From Apostichopus japonicus (taxonomy: Eukaryota; Echinodermata; Holothuroidea; Aspidochirotida; Stichopodidae): DNA of 64,000 bases. The DNA is taken from NCBI RefSeq assembly GCF_037975245.1, contig NC_092565.1, positions 9,024,999 through 9,088,998 on the forward strand, in the 5' to 3' direction. The notes under the pieces were generated by a model. It saw only the letters and a list, made by a program, of their open reading frames with translations, was not told where the DNA came from and searched no databases. The position numbers were made by a program, and so were the translations under genes. Of the stretch, positions 19,089 to 31,743 are shown piece after piece (the first letter of the stretch is position 1; every line of letters starts with the position of its first letter).

Positions 19089-20177
19089 TCGTGAGGCGTT
19101 GCAAATGTTCAAGGCCCCCAGTCCCAAGCCCCCCATGGTATGGTACTCATACTTCATGGACGTCTAGTTGGTACATACGAAATTTGGGTCAGGACTTAGT
19201 TTGGGTCAAATCCTTCATTTCCATGGCGCACGGGGCCCGAAACACATGCCAAATATGCCAATTTTGTTTTGGACTTAGAAAAAAAATGAAACAGCTCCCA
19301 TTGACTTTGTGTTAGCTCCGTGAGGCGTTGCAAAAGTTCAAAGCCCCCAGTCCCAAGCCCCCCACGGTATGGTACTCAAACTTCATGGACGTCTAGTTGA
19401 TACATACGAAATTTGGGTCAGGACATAGTTTGGGTCAAATCCCTATTTTCCATGGCGCACGGGGCCCGAAACACATGCCAAATATGCCAATTTTGTTTTG
19501 GACTTAGAAAAAAAATGAAACAGCTCCCATTGACTTTGTGTTAGCTCCGTGAGGCGTTGCAAAAGTTCAAGGCCCCCAGTCCCAAGCCCCCCACGGTATG
19601 GTACTCATACTTCATGGACGTCTAGTTGGTACATACGAAATTTGGGTCAGGACTTAGTTTGGGTCAAATCCCTATTTTCCATGGCGCACGGGGCCCGAAA
19701 CACATGCCAAATATGCCAATTTTGTTTTGGACTTAGTAAAAAAATGAAACAGCTCCCATTGACTTTGTGTTAGCTCCGTGAGGCGTTGCAAAAGTTCAAA
19801 GCCCCCAGTCCCAAGCCCCCCACGGTAAGGTACTCAAACTTCATGGACGTCTAGCTGGTACATACGAAATTTGGGTCAGGACTTAGTTTGGGTCAAATCC
19901 TTCTTTTCCATGGCGCACGGGGCCCGAAACACATGCCAAATATGCCAATTCTGTTTTGGACTTAGAAAAAAAATGAAACAGCTCCCATTGACTTTGTGTT
20001 AGCTCCGTGAGGCGTTGCAAAAGTTCAAAGCCCCCAGTCCCAAGCCCCCCACGGTATGGTACTCATACTTCATGGACGTCTAGTTGGTACATACGAAATT
20101 TGGGTCAGGACTTAGTTTGGGTCAAATCCCTATTTTCCATGGCGCACATGCCAAATATGCCAATTTTGTTTTGGACT
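19089..20177 (+). repeat. Left arm satellite, 229-bp unit, about 4.8 copies
   Basis: Unit starts at 19089, 19318, 19547, 19776 and 20005, beginning CCGTGAGGCGTTGC. The fifth unit lacks the GGGGCCCGAAACA segment and stops at GGACT. Alternate units share variants (AAGTTC/ATGTTC, ATACTTC/AAACTTC), a two-unit higher-order pattern. Confidence 0.9.
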
Positions 20178-20253
20178 GAACAACTTCTGAATCTTACGCT
20201 AACTTTATTATTTTTGTATCGTACGGAAGCGTAGAAAGGACATTGCGTTGTTG
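20178..20253 (+). repeat. Left arm inner segment
   Basis: Single-copy sequence joined to the satellite (GAACAACTTCTGAATC onward), repeated inverted at 34028-34102 with about two differences. Confidence 0.85.
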
Positions 20254-21018
20254 ACTTGCCTACACACTTCGTATTCTGGAGTTGTCAAGATGTTATAATG
20301 CAATCGAAAGAAAGGATGTGACCCAAACGTTCATGAAAATGATAAAGCGGCCCGTTCCAATATCGCTATGGAAGTTCGTTAATATGTATTTCAAGATATA
20401 GATTCTAACCGAACCAAGCTTTACTTTCTGCAATATCGTTCTGTTTAAGTAGAACCAATTCCGGAAAGCGTTTGGGATTGGTACCTTGCGGCTCTGAATC
20501 TACATTGGGAATGTTTTTATTATTTTTATTGTTATAGAATAAACGTACAATCAAACGAAAAATGTCATACTCATAACTGTAATGCAAATAATCTATTCAT
20601 CTTTCCATGCAAAAAAAAAAATGATAAAGTGATATAAATAAACCAATTATGCAACTTCATCTCTTAACCTCAATTAATACATCTTTGTTGCTGCTGCATT
20701 ATATTTTATGTGAAATAGATCTTTACATGAATTAAAGATTTTTGACCAACATTGATATGAAAAATCTGTAAGTAAAATGACATTATACGTAATGACATTA
20801 ACACAATTTTAACACTGCTTAGCTGCAGGTCCCCCGTAAAGCACGTGATGATGTTTGCATCACATGATGAACGTATTATCCAAACACTGGAGGGTATCAT
20901 CGGAGCCACCCGACTCATTGTTGCCTGCTGGTGAAGCAAGTTGTAATGGCTAGCCATACTCTAAAGACAGAAATATGTATGTGAGTTCGATCATGGTAAA
21001 ATTTAAAATATTAATTGG
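20254..21018. other. Element interior, no gene seen
   Basis: AT-rich; short open frames only. The two arms stop resembling each other at 20253 and 34028. Confidence 0.5.
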
Positions 21019-21132
21019 AATATAAATTATTTAAGTAATACATCATACGGCTATGGAAATTAAGTTCATATCAAATTTACATGAAACCGTTACAAATTAC
21101 ACACCAAACCCATTGCTTGGTGATTAGTGGAT

Positions 21133-21217
<85 letters not shown>

Positions 21218-21299
21218 GTTCCTTGAACAAGGAAGGAGACATATTGTAAAGTTACAACAGAAGGAAATTCAAACTGAAACTATCACCTAAAGTGTCCTT
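21019..21299. repeat. 288-bp direct repeat, copy 1
   Basis: Matches 21307-21602 (start to start 288 bp). Each copy has a (TA)n core followed by the near-palindrome TTCCTTGAACAAGGAA. Confidence 0.9.
21135..21218. repeat. (TA)n microsatellite
   Basis: About 40 TA dinucleotides with one TG interruption. Confidence 0.95.
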
Positions 21300-21306
21300 A
21301 TCCGTG

Positions 21307-21428
21307 AATATAAATTATTTAAGTTATACATCATACGACTTCGGAAATTAAGTTATATCAAGTTTACATCAAACCGTTACAAATTACACCCACAACCCAT
21401 TGCTTGGTGATGATTGGATGGTTTGAGA

Positions 21429-21523
<95 letters not shown>

Positions 21524-21602
21524 CCTTGAACAAGGAATGAGACATACTGTAAAGTTACCGCAGAGGGAAATTCAAATTGAAACTATCACCTAAAGTGTCC
21601 TT
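21307..21602. repeat. 288-bp direct repeat, copy 2, overlapping the transposase stop
   Basis: Its right end includes the last codons and stop of the transposase gene (AAAGTGTCCTT), so copy 1 is a duplicated gene 3' end plus downstream sequence. Confidence 0.9.
21433..21520. repeat. (TA)n microsatellite
   Basis: Uninterrupted TA run in repeat copy 2. Confidence 0.95.
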
Positions 21603-24600
21603 TTGCCGTGGCATTAAGAATGTCAAAGTTCAACTTTACGTTAATTACCTCTTTCACTGGTGCTAAATGTGAATTTTTATTGAGCAGCTTTATCATCTGT
21701 CTACCAACTTTTCTGTAGTTCATATCATGAGTCTTACTATGTCGACCGTCTGTTGCTACTTTTGCATGAGCCATCTCGTGTACTAGTGTGTCAAAGAGCG
21801 AAATGGGAGATTTATGTGCCCGACCGTTAAGTAAAATCAAATCAAAGTCTTTAATGCCTGAAACTGCTTGTGTTAATCCCTTGATGTTCATAGATATATG
21901 TTCTGGCAATCTTTCTACTACTGCTAACTTTTCTGTTGCTTCGGGTAATGTGTTATTAAGGGCTATACGGTTAACAAAATTGTACAACTGTTCTGAAGGG
22001 GCCTGCCATTTGTGAATACCATAACGTAGCTTGAACTCTCTGAGGTCGTGGGATGAATGGATGCTATCCATTCTCTTTTTGCTTGCTTTCACTTTGTGCT
22101 TGCTTAGCCTTCTCTGACAGTAATGACAGTGATATTCTCTTTTAGGAATTCGTCCTATGCATGTTTCGTGGAACCAATCTTCACACACGACACATTGTGC
22201 CATTTTCCCCCCATCATCTGGCCTTCTGCAAGTGCAATATATCCTTTCCGTCACAACCCGTAAGCGTTTTTTCTTAACGGTACGTGTTGTAGATTTTATA
22301 CCAAAAGGTGTCATTTGCCTATTGGAAAGGTTTTCAAAAAGACCCTGCCAGATGATGTCCTCGTCATAATGAAGTTTAGTGGGATCTTGTCCTGAGCAAA
22401 GTGAAGCAGCGAAAGCAAGGGCAAAAACCCCACAAGAAGAACCGCTTTTCTGTTGTGTAACATTCATTACATGGAGAAATATATGGTCATCTTTTGTCTG
22501 CAAGAGACAGGCAGCAGCTTTCACGATATCCAGTGGGTACGATAGTCTCTTAGGCACCTTACTATCAAAAATACGTACATTTGGGCCTGTCATGCCGATG
22601 TTGCTGAGAACTATCCAATGGGAATTTGTCAAGTTTACTACCTGGACAAATTCAGCTGATTCTGCCACGAACCCAGAACATTGCATAAGTAATGTATCTT
22701 GCAAACCTCCAACCCCGGAAGCTTCCTTTAATATCTTCTGCCCAGCATTAATGACCAAATCGTTCAACCACTTCCTTTCCAGTAGTATCAGACGTTCAGC
22801 GTCACTTAGCCCAAGATGTGGTAACCACATTGTGGGCTTCGCTTTTTTTGTTTTCCTTGGTTTACATTTGTTTTCTGTATCGGGCTCAGCTCTTCTCTTT
22901 CTAGTGGATGTATTTGTGTCTGTTACATGTTGTGTTGGTGTTTGTGAGTCTGCATGACTACCAGTGTTCTCATTTCGATCCTGTTCTTTATCTGTACAAA
23001 AGTTCCCTTCCATATCTTTCAATGGTTTGGCAAAATCAATTTCTACTTTACCGATGGAACTGAAAGTCAAAGGATTGCCCATATATTTTCGCAAATTTTG
23101 TAACTGTAGCTTGTTAATTTGCCTGTTTCTGAGGTCCAAAATGTTCCGAAATAAAAAGATGTACTTGACTGGTGACATTTGATTCATAAAATAGTTACTT
23201 TTGTTGATTTCACTATGTAATTGCTCCTGTGCCTGAGTGTTCACTTTTCCGAACAGCTCTGGTACAAACTGTATTCTACGTAGAATTTCAAATTCGCCGC
23301 TAGTGTTTTTTTCGTGCAGCCTGTCGAAGAGGCAATAATGTTCGTTAGAACCAGTCACTGGATGGACATGGCCATTAGAATCAGGAACAGATTTATGTTC
23401 ATTAAGCCAGGGCATATTCTTTACAAAATTGCCAGACTCAACCAGCCTTTTTGTCGCTACTGACGGTGCGGCGAGCATCCCGTTATTCGGACTGAACATT
23501 CCAGGGAATCTCTTGTTACCATGCGCAACAACCATATGTGCCATATCAACAATGACGACATTGGGAACATATTTCATAGATTTAATCAAATCAATAACAT
23601 CGCGTGGACTTTCAGCACGCAATAAAAATTTTGCAGCATATACAACTCCATGCGGGCAAACCATTGACCCCCATCCACCAGTGGAACCCTGTAATTTTGC
23701 AAACACTTTGTTAAATTTTGAATTATCCTTGACCAATGTATCCCGAATTTTCCTAATAATGTCTAGTTTTGACATTTTGGATGTTCCTCTAATTCCAACA
23801 TCTCTGCCCACCTGCTTGATGTATGCAACGGTACTGCCATGTAAAATTTCGATTAGCCGCTCTTGAGTGAATTCACGGGCATCGTTTTCCAATAAACCGT
23901 TTCCTCTGTGAATTTTTCTGTGTTCAGTGTTCAGAATTGTTCTACCCTTCCTTGTGTTACTCCCTATGTATGGTGACCAATATGTGTACGATGGTGAAAT
24001 GTCGTATGGATTTGTTTGAGAATGGCCCAGCAATCCTAAAGCTAATACGTTTTTCTCTACATCCTCCCAAAATTGCTCACAATCTACGGTGTCGTTCTCC
24101 TCTGATTCACTTGGCAATTCTAAGTTTGACACATCGCAACGAAATGCACCTTTCTTGTCAATATCCAATATAACTATTTCTGGGTGATATCCACAAAGAA
24201 CACAGTGAAAGTGGTATGACCTCGTGCAAAGGGCCTGAAAATGTAAAAGGCTATTAATTACATTCTGTGGTCGAACGTTAATATCCAGCTGCTTATTAAT
24301 TAGTTCTGTATGACGTCCCAAAGCAACCGAACATTCAAGCCCTTTCTCCAAACGATCTAGCATTTCTAACGCAACCAAAAAGAAATCGTTAAAATTGTGA
24401 ACGCCCTCATTAAATTCTTGATACCTAAATGGTAAATTACATTCCGGACAAACCTTGCAGTATGTTACAATACCATTGTCCAGGCCATGCGAGGTCAAAA
24501 GAGTTGCCTTGTCCGTTATTTTGATGGGTTTTGATAGTTGGTGTCCACACGATGAACAGTGTGTTTCTGTGGGAATAAATTCAGACGGATAACTACCGCT

Positions 24601-26533
24601 CCTTTTTATATATGCATGAGGAAGTGGCCATGGAATACTTTTATTCTGTTTTAGATATGAGCACATTGATTTTAAAATGTCGTTTTCTACAGGAGGGTAC
24701 ACTAAATCACCAATTAGATTTTCGTCTTCCTCCAATTCTATTGTGGGGAGCAAATCACACTCTTTGAGGTACCATATACACATTCCTTTGTGGACACACG
24801 ATCTACTCTGCTTACAACAAGCACAGTTTAAAACGGTCCCATCTTTGTCAAAGGTAACGACGCATCTCCCAAGACGGGCATAGTAGTCGGTTGCGTTGTT
24901 AAACACAGAAAAGTGTTGGTATCGGCTTTCTAAGATATGCGGGAATGGAACAATCACTGGAACACCTTTTAAACTTGCATCTTTAATTAACAATTTCATA
25001 TTTTGTATAGTAGTTTGCGTGAGAATTTTATGAGTGCCATCATGTGACAACTCTTTCAATACAGCCTCGGAAAGAGTTCTTATCTCAGGGTGAATGTCAC
25101 ACGAATCTACCTTCCGTAAATGTTCACATTGGTATGACCTGAAGTTGCTATTTCGTGCCAATTTTATTTGAATCATACACTCTCTATGTTCACAAACGAT
25201 AACTGGATTTACGTCATGTAATTTCCTTTGTACATGTAGTGGGTAGTCAACACCCCTCATAGTTTTACGGACTAAGAATATAGAATTTAACTGATCCACA
25301 CATACACCACTAATCTGGATGTTAACACCATGTTTTGTTCTCATGTGTCTATTAAGATTTATTTTCAACATTTGTAAGCCACATTCAGAACAATTCGTTC
25401 GAACATGACTCCGTCGCTTTGTTCTATTTTTTGTAATGCCACTGCATTTGCTATTTTTATTGCCACTTCCAACGAATTCCTCTTCACGATTATCATGACT
25501 ATCACCACTCCTACCCTCGCTACTTACATTTTGGTAACCACCAGCATCACTTGTCTCACTACCAGCAACATCACTACAATGTTCACTGTCAACATCACCT
25601 CTATATTCTTCGTCACTATTATACCTAATGCGGTTGTCTCTTTCTTCCTCTTCAATGAGTTCCTCTTCCTGATTACCATCACTATCACCACTCCTACCCT
25701 CGCTACTTACATTTTGGTAACCACCAACATCACTTATCTCACTACCAGCAACATCACTACAATGTTCACTGTCAACATCACCTCTATATTCTTCGTCACT
25801 ATTGTACCCAATGCGGTTGTCTCTTTCTTCCTCTTCAATGAGTTCCTCTTCCTGATTACCATCACTATCACCACTCCTACCCTCGCTACTTACATTTTGG
25901 TAACCACCAACATCACTTATCTCACTACCAGCAACATCACTACAATGTTCACTGTCAACATCACCTCTATATTCTTCGTCACTATTGTACCTAATGCGGT
26001 TGTCTCTTTCTTCCTCTTCAATGAGTTCCTCTTCCTGATTACCAACACTATCACCACTCCTACCCTCGCTACATACATTTTCGTACTTACCAACACTCTG
26101 ACTATTACCGGCAGCCTTATCCCCATTGTCAATATCGCTACTATTATCACACTTAGTATCCCTTTTGCACCCAGGTAAGGAATCGTATCTGTTGGCATTA
26201 CCTTGGCAAATACTAGCATGGTGAGTGAAGTCAACTCTCCGTTTCAGAACACCCTTACACAGGTAACAATGGTAGTGACATTCTGGTATGTTTCCTTTCC
26301 CGCATGTCTTATTTTCAGTTATACAGTTTCTTTTACACGGTACCGTTAACACATTCCCTACTTTTATTCCTTTTTCAATATGATAGTTACTTAAATGACG
26401 TTTTAATTTCCATACAGCATTAAAATACTTGCCTGGGCAAAGGTCACATGGGCATCCCTCTCTTCGTTCTTTCTTCGTCCATGGTCCGTGATTGTCCATC
26501 CATTTCCCCTCAGATCCACTCAGAATATGGTAC
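21586..26533 (-). CDS. KDZ-type transposase with ULP1, PHD and SprT-like domains (main exon)
   Basis: Seen: one open frame, numbered here from the Met at 26499 (1637 residues). C2H2 finger (C18, C21, H35, H40); acidic 61-residue repeats, about residues 137-339; second C2H2 finger near 369-389; cysteine-rich segments; DDE-like core with D779 or D781, D985 in VVIVDMAHM and E1092 in QEQLHSEIN; ULP1/C48 cysteine peptidase with H1294, D1312, Q1349/1350 and C1356 in SSCGVFA; PHD finger C1422-C1461; SprT-like HEMAH (H1574, E1575, H1578) with H1591 as likely third zinc ligand. Known: this core resembles KDZ transposases, some of which carry ULP1 peptidases. Inferred: it mobilises the surrounding element by cut-and-paste, while the peptidases and PHD finger act on SUMO, chromatin or DNA-bound proteins. 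The exon probably starts at a splice acceptor (TTTACAG) just above 26533. No internal stop or frame break is seen, so it may be active or recently active. Confidence 0.85.
25485..26090 (-). repeat. In-frame 183-bp coding repeat
   Basis: About 3.3 tandem copies of a 61-codon acidic unit (GDSDGNQEEELIEEEERDNR and EEYRGDVDSEHCSDVAGSE), spaced exactly 183 bp, with few differences between copies. Confidence 0.95.
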
Positions 26534-27232
26534 CTGTAAATAACAATTACAATTTTACAAAAGCAATATCCAATTACACAATACATGGAACACATCTCAG
26601 ATGCTGGTTTATTTATGTGTTTATTCACCATGCACGATATGGCCAGAAATTTGCAGGTGTGTGTGTGGGGGGGGGGGGACGGAGCAGAACTCAAAAGGTG
26701 CACTAAGAGTATTATTACACTCAAATGACTGTGATGTAAAAAGCAGATTTTGGCCCAAAAATTCCTCTTGCGTTGCATACAATAAAATCATAATAAAAGT
26801 ATTGTATTACTTATCACACAAACTTTCAGAGAAAGATTGAGAAGGGTCGCTTAGCTTCCTCCAAGCTGAGGGTTTTAACGATAGTTTCTGTTTTTAGTTC
26901 AATTTTATTTTTCGGGGTACTCAAAGGGGTGGAGGAGGGGGTTGGGTTCCCTCCCATTGATCCCCCATAGATACGTCTCTGCAGAATGCTCACATAAAGT
27001 TCACAGGTTTTAAGTTATTTTTACATAAAGCATGTTACAAGTTTTGTGTGCTCAGCACCTTTGAATTTCTCCTAAATGATGCTCTCCTTTTAATTTTTTT
27101 GCTGAGGTGGGGGTGGGGGTCGATTTTTGCCTTTGCCCAACGACTTTCGCTCACTTAGGTGTTTGGTCCCTACAAGCTTATCATCTCTGAAAACGTCAGT
27201 TATCATTGTAAATCACAAAACCATAGTCTTAC
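26534..27232. other. Intron of the transposase gene
   Basis: Noncoding in this model. Contains a short G run near 26669. Open frame on the minus strand continues to 26778 but with low-complexity, non-conserved sequence. Confidence 0.55.
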
Positions 27233-27312
27233 CGTTCTGTATCCTGGATCTCAGCAGGTCTTGATTTTGATGTTTGCTCTGTTTTCTCAAGCTTCTGTCT
27301 TACCTCTGGTGT
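27233..27312 (-). CDS. Transposase gene, small internal exon
   Basis: 80 bases between an acceptor (ACTTACAG) and a donor (GTAAGA). It encodes TPEVRQKLEKTEQTSKSRPA then EIQDTE, entering in phase 0 and leaving in phase 2, exactly what the main exon at 26533 needs. Charged, no known domain. Confidence 0.6.
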
Positions 27313-28082
27313 CTGTAAGTATGAAAGCATGTACAATTCTGGTAATGAAACTTCTTGAACAAGAAAGCAATATCATCGTGCATGGTAACTGTAAGAGGCT
27401 TATGATAATAAGGTTTTCAAGCCAAATATATTGTTTGGTACAAATTTTCAGAGATGGGTTAAATTGCATCTAAGACCTGCTTTACTTCAGAAGAGCAATA
27501 ACTAATATTAACCAGCAACATAAGCCGATTGAAGGTGATGGGCGGGATGCCCTGCCCCCACAGAAATGTGGTGCCTGAGCTGCTACCAAAAAACTAGAGC
27601 ACCAAAGTTGCAGTATAGAGCTCATACCATACATGGCTTTTTTAAACATTTTTTTCACATAAGATACTAACATGAACTCAATTATCATTTAAATAATCAT
27701 TTTAAAGGTTTCTTGGTAATATTTGGGAGATATCTTAAATAAAAAAAAAAATAAAAAAAAGTGCAGTATTTTCATACAAAGACTCAGAAGAACCCGGATG
27801 ACCTGCGTTCCGAAATTATTGAAGGCCTTTATAGACTAGGCCTATTGGTCAATTTTTCTATGACCAATATTTATCATATCCAATTTGAAACTGCAGGACC
27901 CCCCCCCTACCCCCCCAAATTGACCAATGTAGAAATTTCTTCATCATTGTTTCTCTTTTATGCCACCCCTTCTCCTATGAAGTTTGCACCACAAAATGTT
28001 TTTAAAAAATGACCAGCATATCAAGCATACATACATGACAACACAACATATTACATATAGTTGTGTGTTTCTTTCAACTTAC
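27313..28082. other. Intron of the transposase gene
   Basis: A-run at 27738-27762 and C-run at 27899-27917; no coding segment seen. Confidence 0.5.
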
Positions 28083-28235
28083 GGATGCGCCCCTGAACTT
28101 TTCTTGAGCGGCGTGGACAAGCCTTTTAAAATCCTTTCTGTCTGCCTCTACTTTTGGTACGGTGCTAGAAAGGTTGTTGGTACCAACTACCAAATACACC
28201 ATCGTTGGTTTACATCCTGAGTAAACCTGTATCTC
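28083..28235 (-). CDS. Transposase gene, exon with SGNH-hydrolase-like segment
   Basis: 153 bases, 51 whole codons, between a pyrimidine-rich acceptor (TTTCATCGACAG) and a GTAAGT donor, phase 0 to 0. The peptide contains PTMVYLVVGTNNLSS, like the G-x-N block of SGNH/GDSL esterases, which occur in several animal mobile-element proteins. The GDS and C-terminal D-x-x-H blocks are not seen, so this is either a partial fold or needs further exons. It could belong to another gene on this strand. Confidence 0.6.
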
Positions 28236-31200
28236 CTGTCGATGAAAGGGAAAGAGGTGTTATTGTCTAAAGACACTGAAGAACATCAGCCATGGACATA
28301 ATTACATGCAAATATCCCTCTTGTCAGCAATTATGACTGTTTGAACCTTGTCTTTTTATTATTACTATAAAAGCATATTTTTTTTACTGTTTCTTTAAAT
28401 TATCTTTTTGATTTCCATAATTTGTCGAGAGTCAGCTTATATAGAATAGTATATAAAACACACATTAAGTTCGCTATTAGCATGTGTAACCCATAGCAAT
28501 ACCACAAAGCCATAATCAAGTATCGTTTTTGTTTCATTATATTGTGCTGCCGGCTCAAAGCAGCTTTACGCGTCCTTTTCATATGAGTTTCTCAACCTCA
28601 CTGACTCATCAAATTTGTCATAGTGACAAACATTACTAGCCTTTACTAACACTTTAAAATGTAGCATAATAGTGGAAAAAATTTCAAGGTTGTTTTTCTC
28701 GAATACATATTCCCCAATTAAACCCGCCCATATGATTTAACTCTGAACGTCATTGAACAATACGGATTAAAACATCATGATATATTTGTATACATTGTCT
28801 ATTTTTAGCAACGGTTCATAACCAAACATGCTAGCTATGTACTGATTGGATAAATTCAAATTAGTTGGTTGTAGGAACTGTAGGAATTTGTCCACAGACA
28901 CTTTTAATCATTATTAGAAAGAGTCCTTAATTACTTGCCAATTAACGCTATTGGCAGGGCACAAATTTAAACTTGTATTACAGTAAGAATATCAAAACAA
29001 GTGGCTGTTTTCAGTCACATTACCTATATACATGAATTTGTTAATATAGGCCTATATATAATTTCCTACATATAAAGGTAAGACAAGCATTTGTAACCAG
29101 CAATTATTTGGAGATGGATATTGTATTGTTCTCAACCTTTAATCACATCATGGCTTGGTCACATATCTTAGTATAGTAGCACAGGATGGAAACAAAAATG
29201 TGAAATATTTAATGTGGAATAAATTTGTTTAAATTGGCAGGTCAGATAAGATTTCATACCAGGGCTAACTATATTTTTTTTTCACTGCCAAATGTACCAC
29301 ACTTTACCAATGAAATCAAACGAGAACATTATTGCTTATAGTTATATCAATGAAAGTCTGTATTTATGATATCGAAAAGATTTAAAAAGCCATTGAAATC
29401 ACTAAACTACCATTGTTTGTTTTTAATCAGCATAAAATTCTACACTTGAAAACCAAAAATTGTATTAATCATTACGATTTCTATACTTTCCCTATTTACT
29501 TGCTAAGGAAATTTTCCCTCTACAGTCAACCGTATATAAGCCTTAAAATTTAACTTTCTCGCAAAATGTTGGAAGATTTAACATAATTTGATTATATGCA
29601 AAATTTGAGAACTTAGTTGAAAATCATACAACCTAGTTAGAAAACCTTTCACAATAACATTTTTTTTAACACATTCAATATATTCTTAAGAAAGAAGGAT
29701 TATGCTTGATACAACCTGGCAGACGATCAATCAACATGAAATTGCTCAAAGCAGGGGCCCATGTAGAAACTCCCATCACAAACTGTATGTCCAACCCTGT
29801 TTCTATCAAATGGTCTGCTTCTCCCCTATATATACTATACCCACCTGCCAGGTGAAAGGTCTCTCTCTGTCATGTGACCACAACATTTGGGTTGTAACCT
29901 AAAAGTACCATTAATGAACTCCAATTGTGTTCTTCAAAAAGTTTTAGAGATGTATCACAGAATTCAACAATTGGTTCTCACAATCAGAATAATTGATAAA
30001 TTCAAGCTCATAGTACTTGATCAACGTGTAAATTTATGTTATGAAATCACTTGAAATAACTTTTACTGTAGGGGGTGAATGTAGAATTAACAGATCCACC
30101 AGAAAGTTGATACACGGGAAATTTCACAAATTCGGAAAATTTCCACATATATTATTCGCGGAAACGACAAATACTGTATTGCAGTTCTGTAGTACAGTTC
30201 AACACACAACATCTCGTTAACAGATAATCTGTCATTACCATTGTCTTTACCTTTCTTTAATTTGCAGTAATGCCCCCCCCCCCCCCCGCTGTAAAACATT
30301 CTTTATTAACTTTCTCTGTGTGGTGAACATTGCATAATTTGTTTCACAACAACAACAATGAAAAGTATACGACAATTCTTAGATCCAGTGCAATCCAAAT
30401 TTTCCCTATACAGGTTAATGCTGAGCCTACTACATATTGTTTGGCGGAATATTAATGTGCTCAGGTCATTCCAATTTAATAACGAACAATTTGCATTTCC
30501 TACCTGCAACCATGGAAGTACTTGCATGCTTCAACACAGGTTGCCTAGAACGCAATAACATGAACCCACTTACGTCTAAGTTATTTGTCACACGATATTT
30601 CATGGTTTCCCAACGCGTCTAAATTTAGAGCGGCATAAAGTGTTACCAGAGACATGTGACAAAAAAAAAACCGCTAGATTTGCCACAATAAAACAACATA
30701 AAACGCTAGATATAACATTTCTCAAACTTATTTATAGTTTTCCATTATTATTTGCAATGATTCATATGATAGGCAGTCTAGTGATCATGATTAATGACGA
30801 GTTAAGACGGTTTATCATTATCAGGAAATGAACCAGTAGACTAACATTTGATTAAACAAACATACTTATTCAGGCCTAAAAAGAACACAAGTGTAAAGTC
30901 CCTCGTAACAGTTTACGCAATATTATAGTCTAAGGCAATAGCCGCAAAATCTATAAACAATTTTATTGGAATGCTTATGGTTTGGTCTCGAAAAATTTAG
31001 AATACAAGTAATTATTTTTTGGAAATAACAACTTTGGACGAAAACGCTAGATTCCGCGAAATTTGAAGGGAAAAAGGTACGCTATAGAACCCTAAGAAAG
31101 TATGAGATGCTACACACAGAGTACAAGTAATGGATGAAGAAAAAAATCTAAATGTAACCGGCAGTATGAAACATACGGTTGCGATTCGGAATATGACGGG

Positions 31201-31482
31201 CTATCAAATATAAGTCGAAAAAGTTAAGTCGAATTATAGTTTTTAATGTTAAAGATAAAGTTATCGAAAGTCATAAACATGACAAAAAAAGCGCAGTAAA
31301 GTGTGATAATAATTTTGTTATTAAGCGATACGTGGATCGAAACACTGCCTATACTGTAAAGTTTTCTTTTCTAGATATGCAGGCTGCAATTTATTTTTTA
31401 ACTGAGTGAGATTTTTTGTGTGACATTAGGTAAGTCAAAAATGATCACTTAAAAAATAGAAGATATGTATTGAAATGTTTAC
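28236..31482. other. Intron or intergenic interior of the element
   Basis: AT-rich with a C run at 30271-30288. A 41-base exon-like stretch on the minus strand near 30510-30550 (acceptor GTTCTAG, donor GTAGGA) does not fit the phase of its neighbours. No conserved protein recognised. Confidence 0.4.
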
Positions 31483-31671
31483 CTGGTCTCCTCTTCCCCG
31501 TAGCACAATCGAGCGATTTTGTTTTCCGTTTATCCCGAAAGGATACCTACGGGTCTTTCCTCTCTTTCCCGTTCCATGCCGGCCGAAATCGGGCAACGCC
31601 CTGTTAGAGCACCTCCCGGTTGTTGCTCCTATGTTAAACACATGTCGAAACATTTTAAAGTCAAGAAACAA
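31483..31671 (-). CDS. Possible first coding exon of the transposase gene
   Basis: ATG at 31671, 63 open codons, then CAG followed by a GTAAAC donor in phase 0, compatible with the exon at 28235. Much more GC-rich than its surroundings, and basic (RHGTGKRGKTRRYPFG). A TATA box lies 91 bp upstream. No homologue recognised; intermediate exons may exist. Confidence 0.4.
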
Positions 31672-31743
31672 ATGCGAAACTGTTGAAAAAGCTTAGCACA
31701 TGCGAGGCAGTACGAGATGAAGATTCAAGAAATCTGAGAAAGA

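Noticed and set aside
19085-20234. 74-76 codon frames in the 229-bp satellite, also at 34046-36562
   Set aside because: Recur with the satellite on either strand, no family resemblance.
22379-22957. 192-codon plus-strand frame
   Set aside because: Antisense of the ULP1-like region; no family resemblance.
25405-26178. 257-codon plus-strand frame rich in Thr/Ile
   Set aside because: Antisense shadow of the acidic 183-bp repeat, kept open because the repeat is a multiple of three.
30510-30550. Extra 41-base exon of the transposase gene
   Set aside because: Has acceptor and donor signals but ends in a phase that does not fit the exon at 28235.
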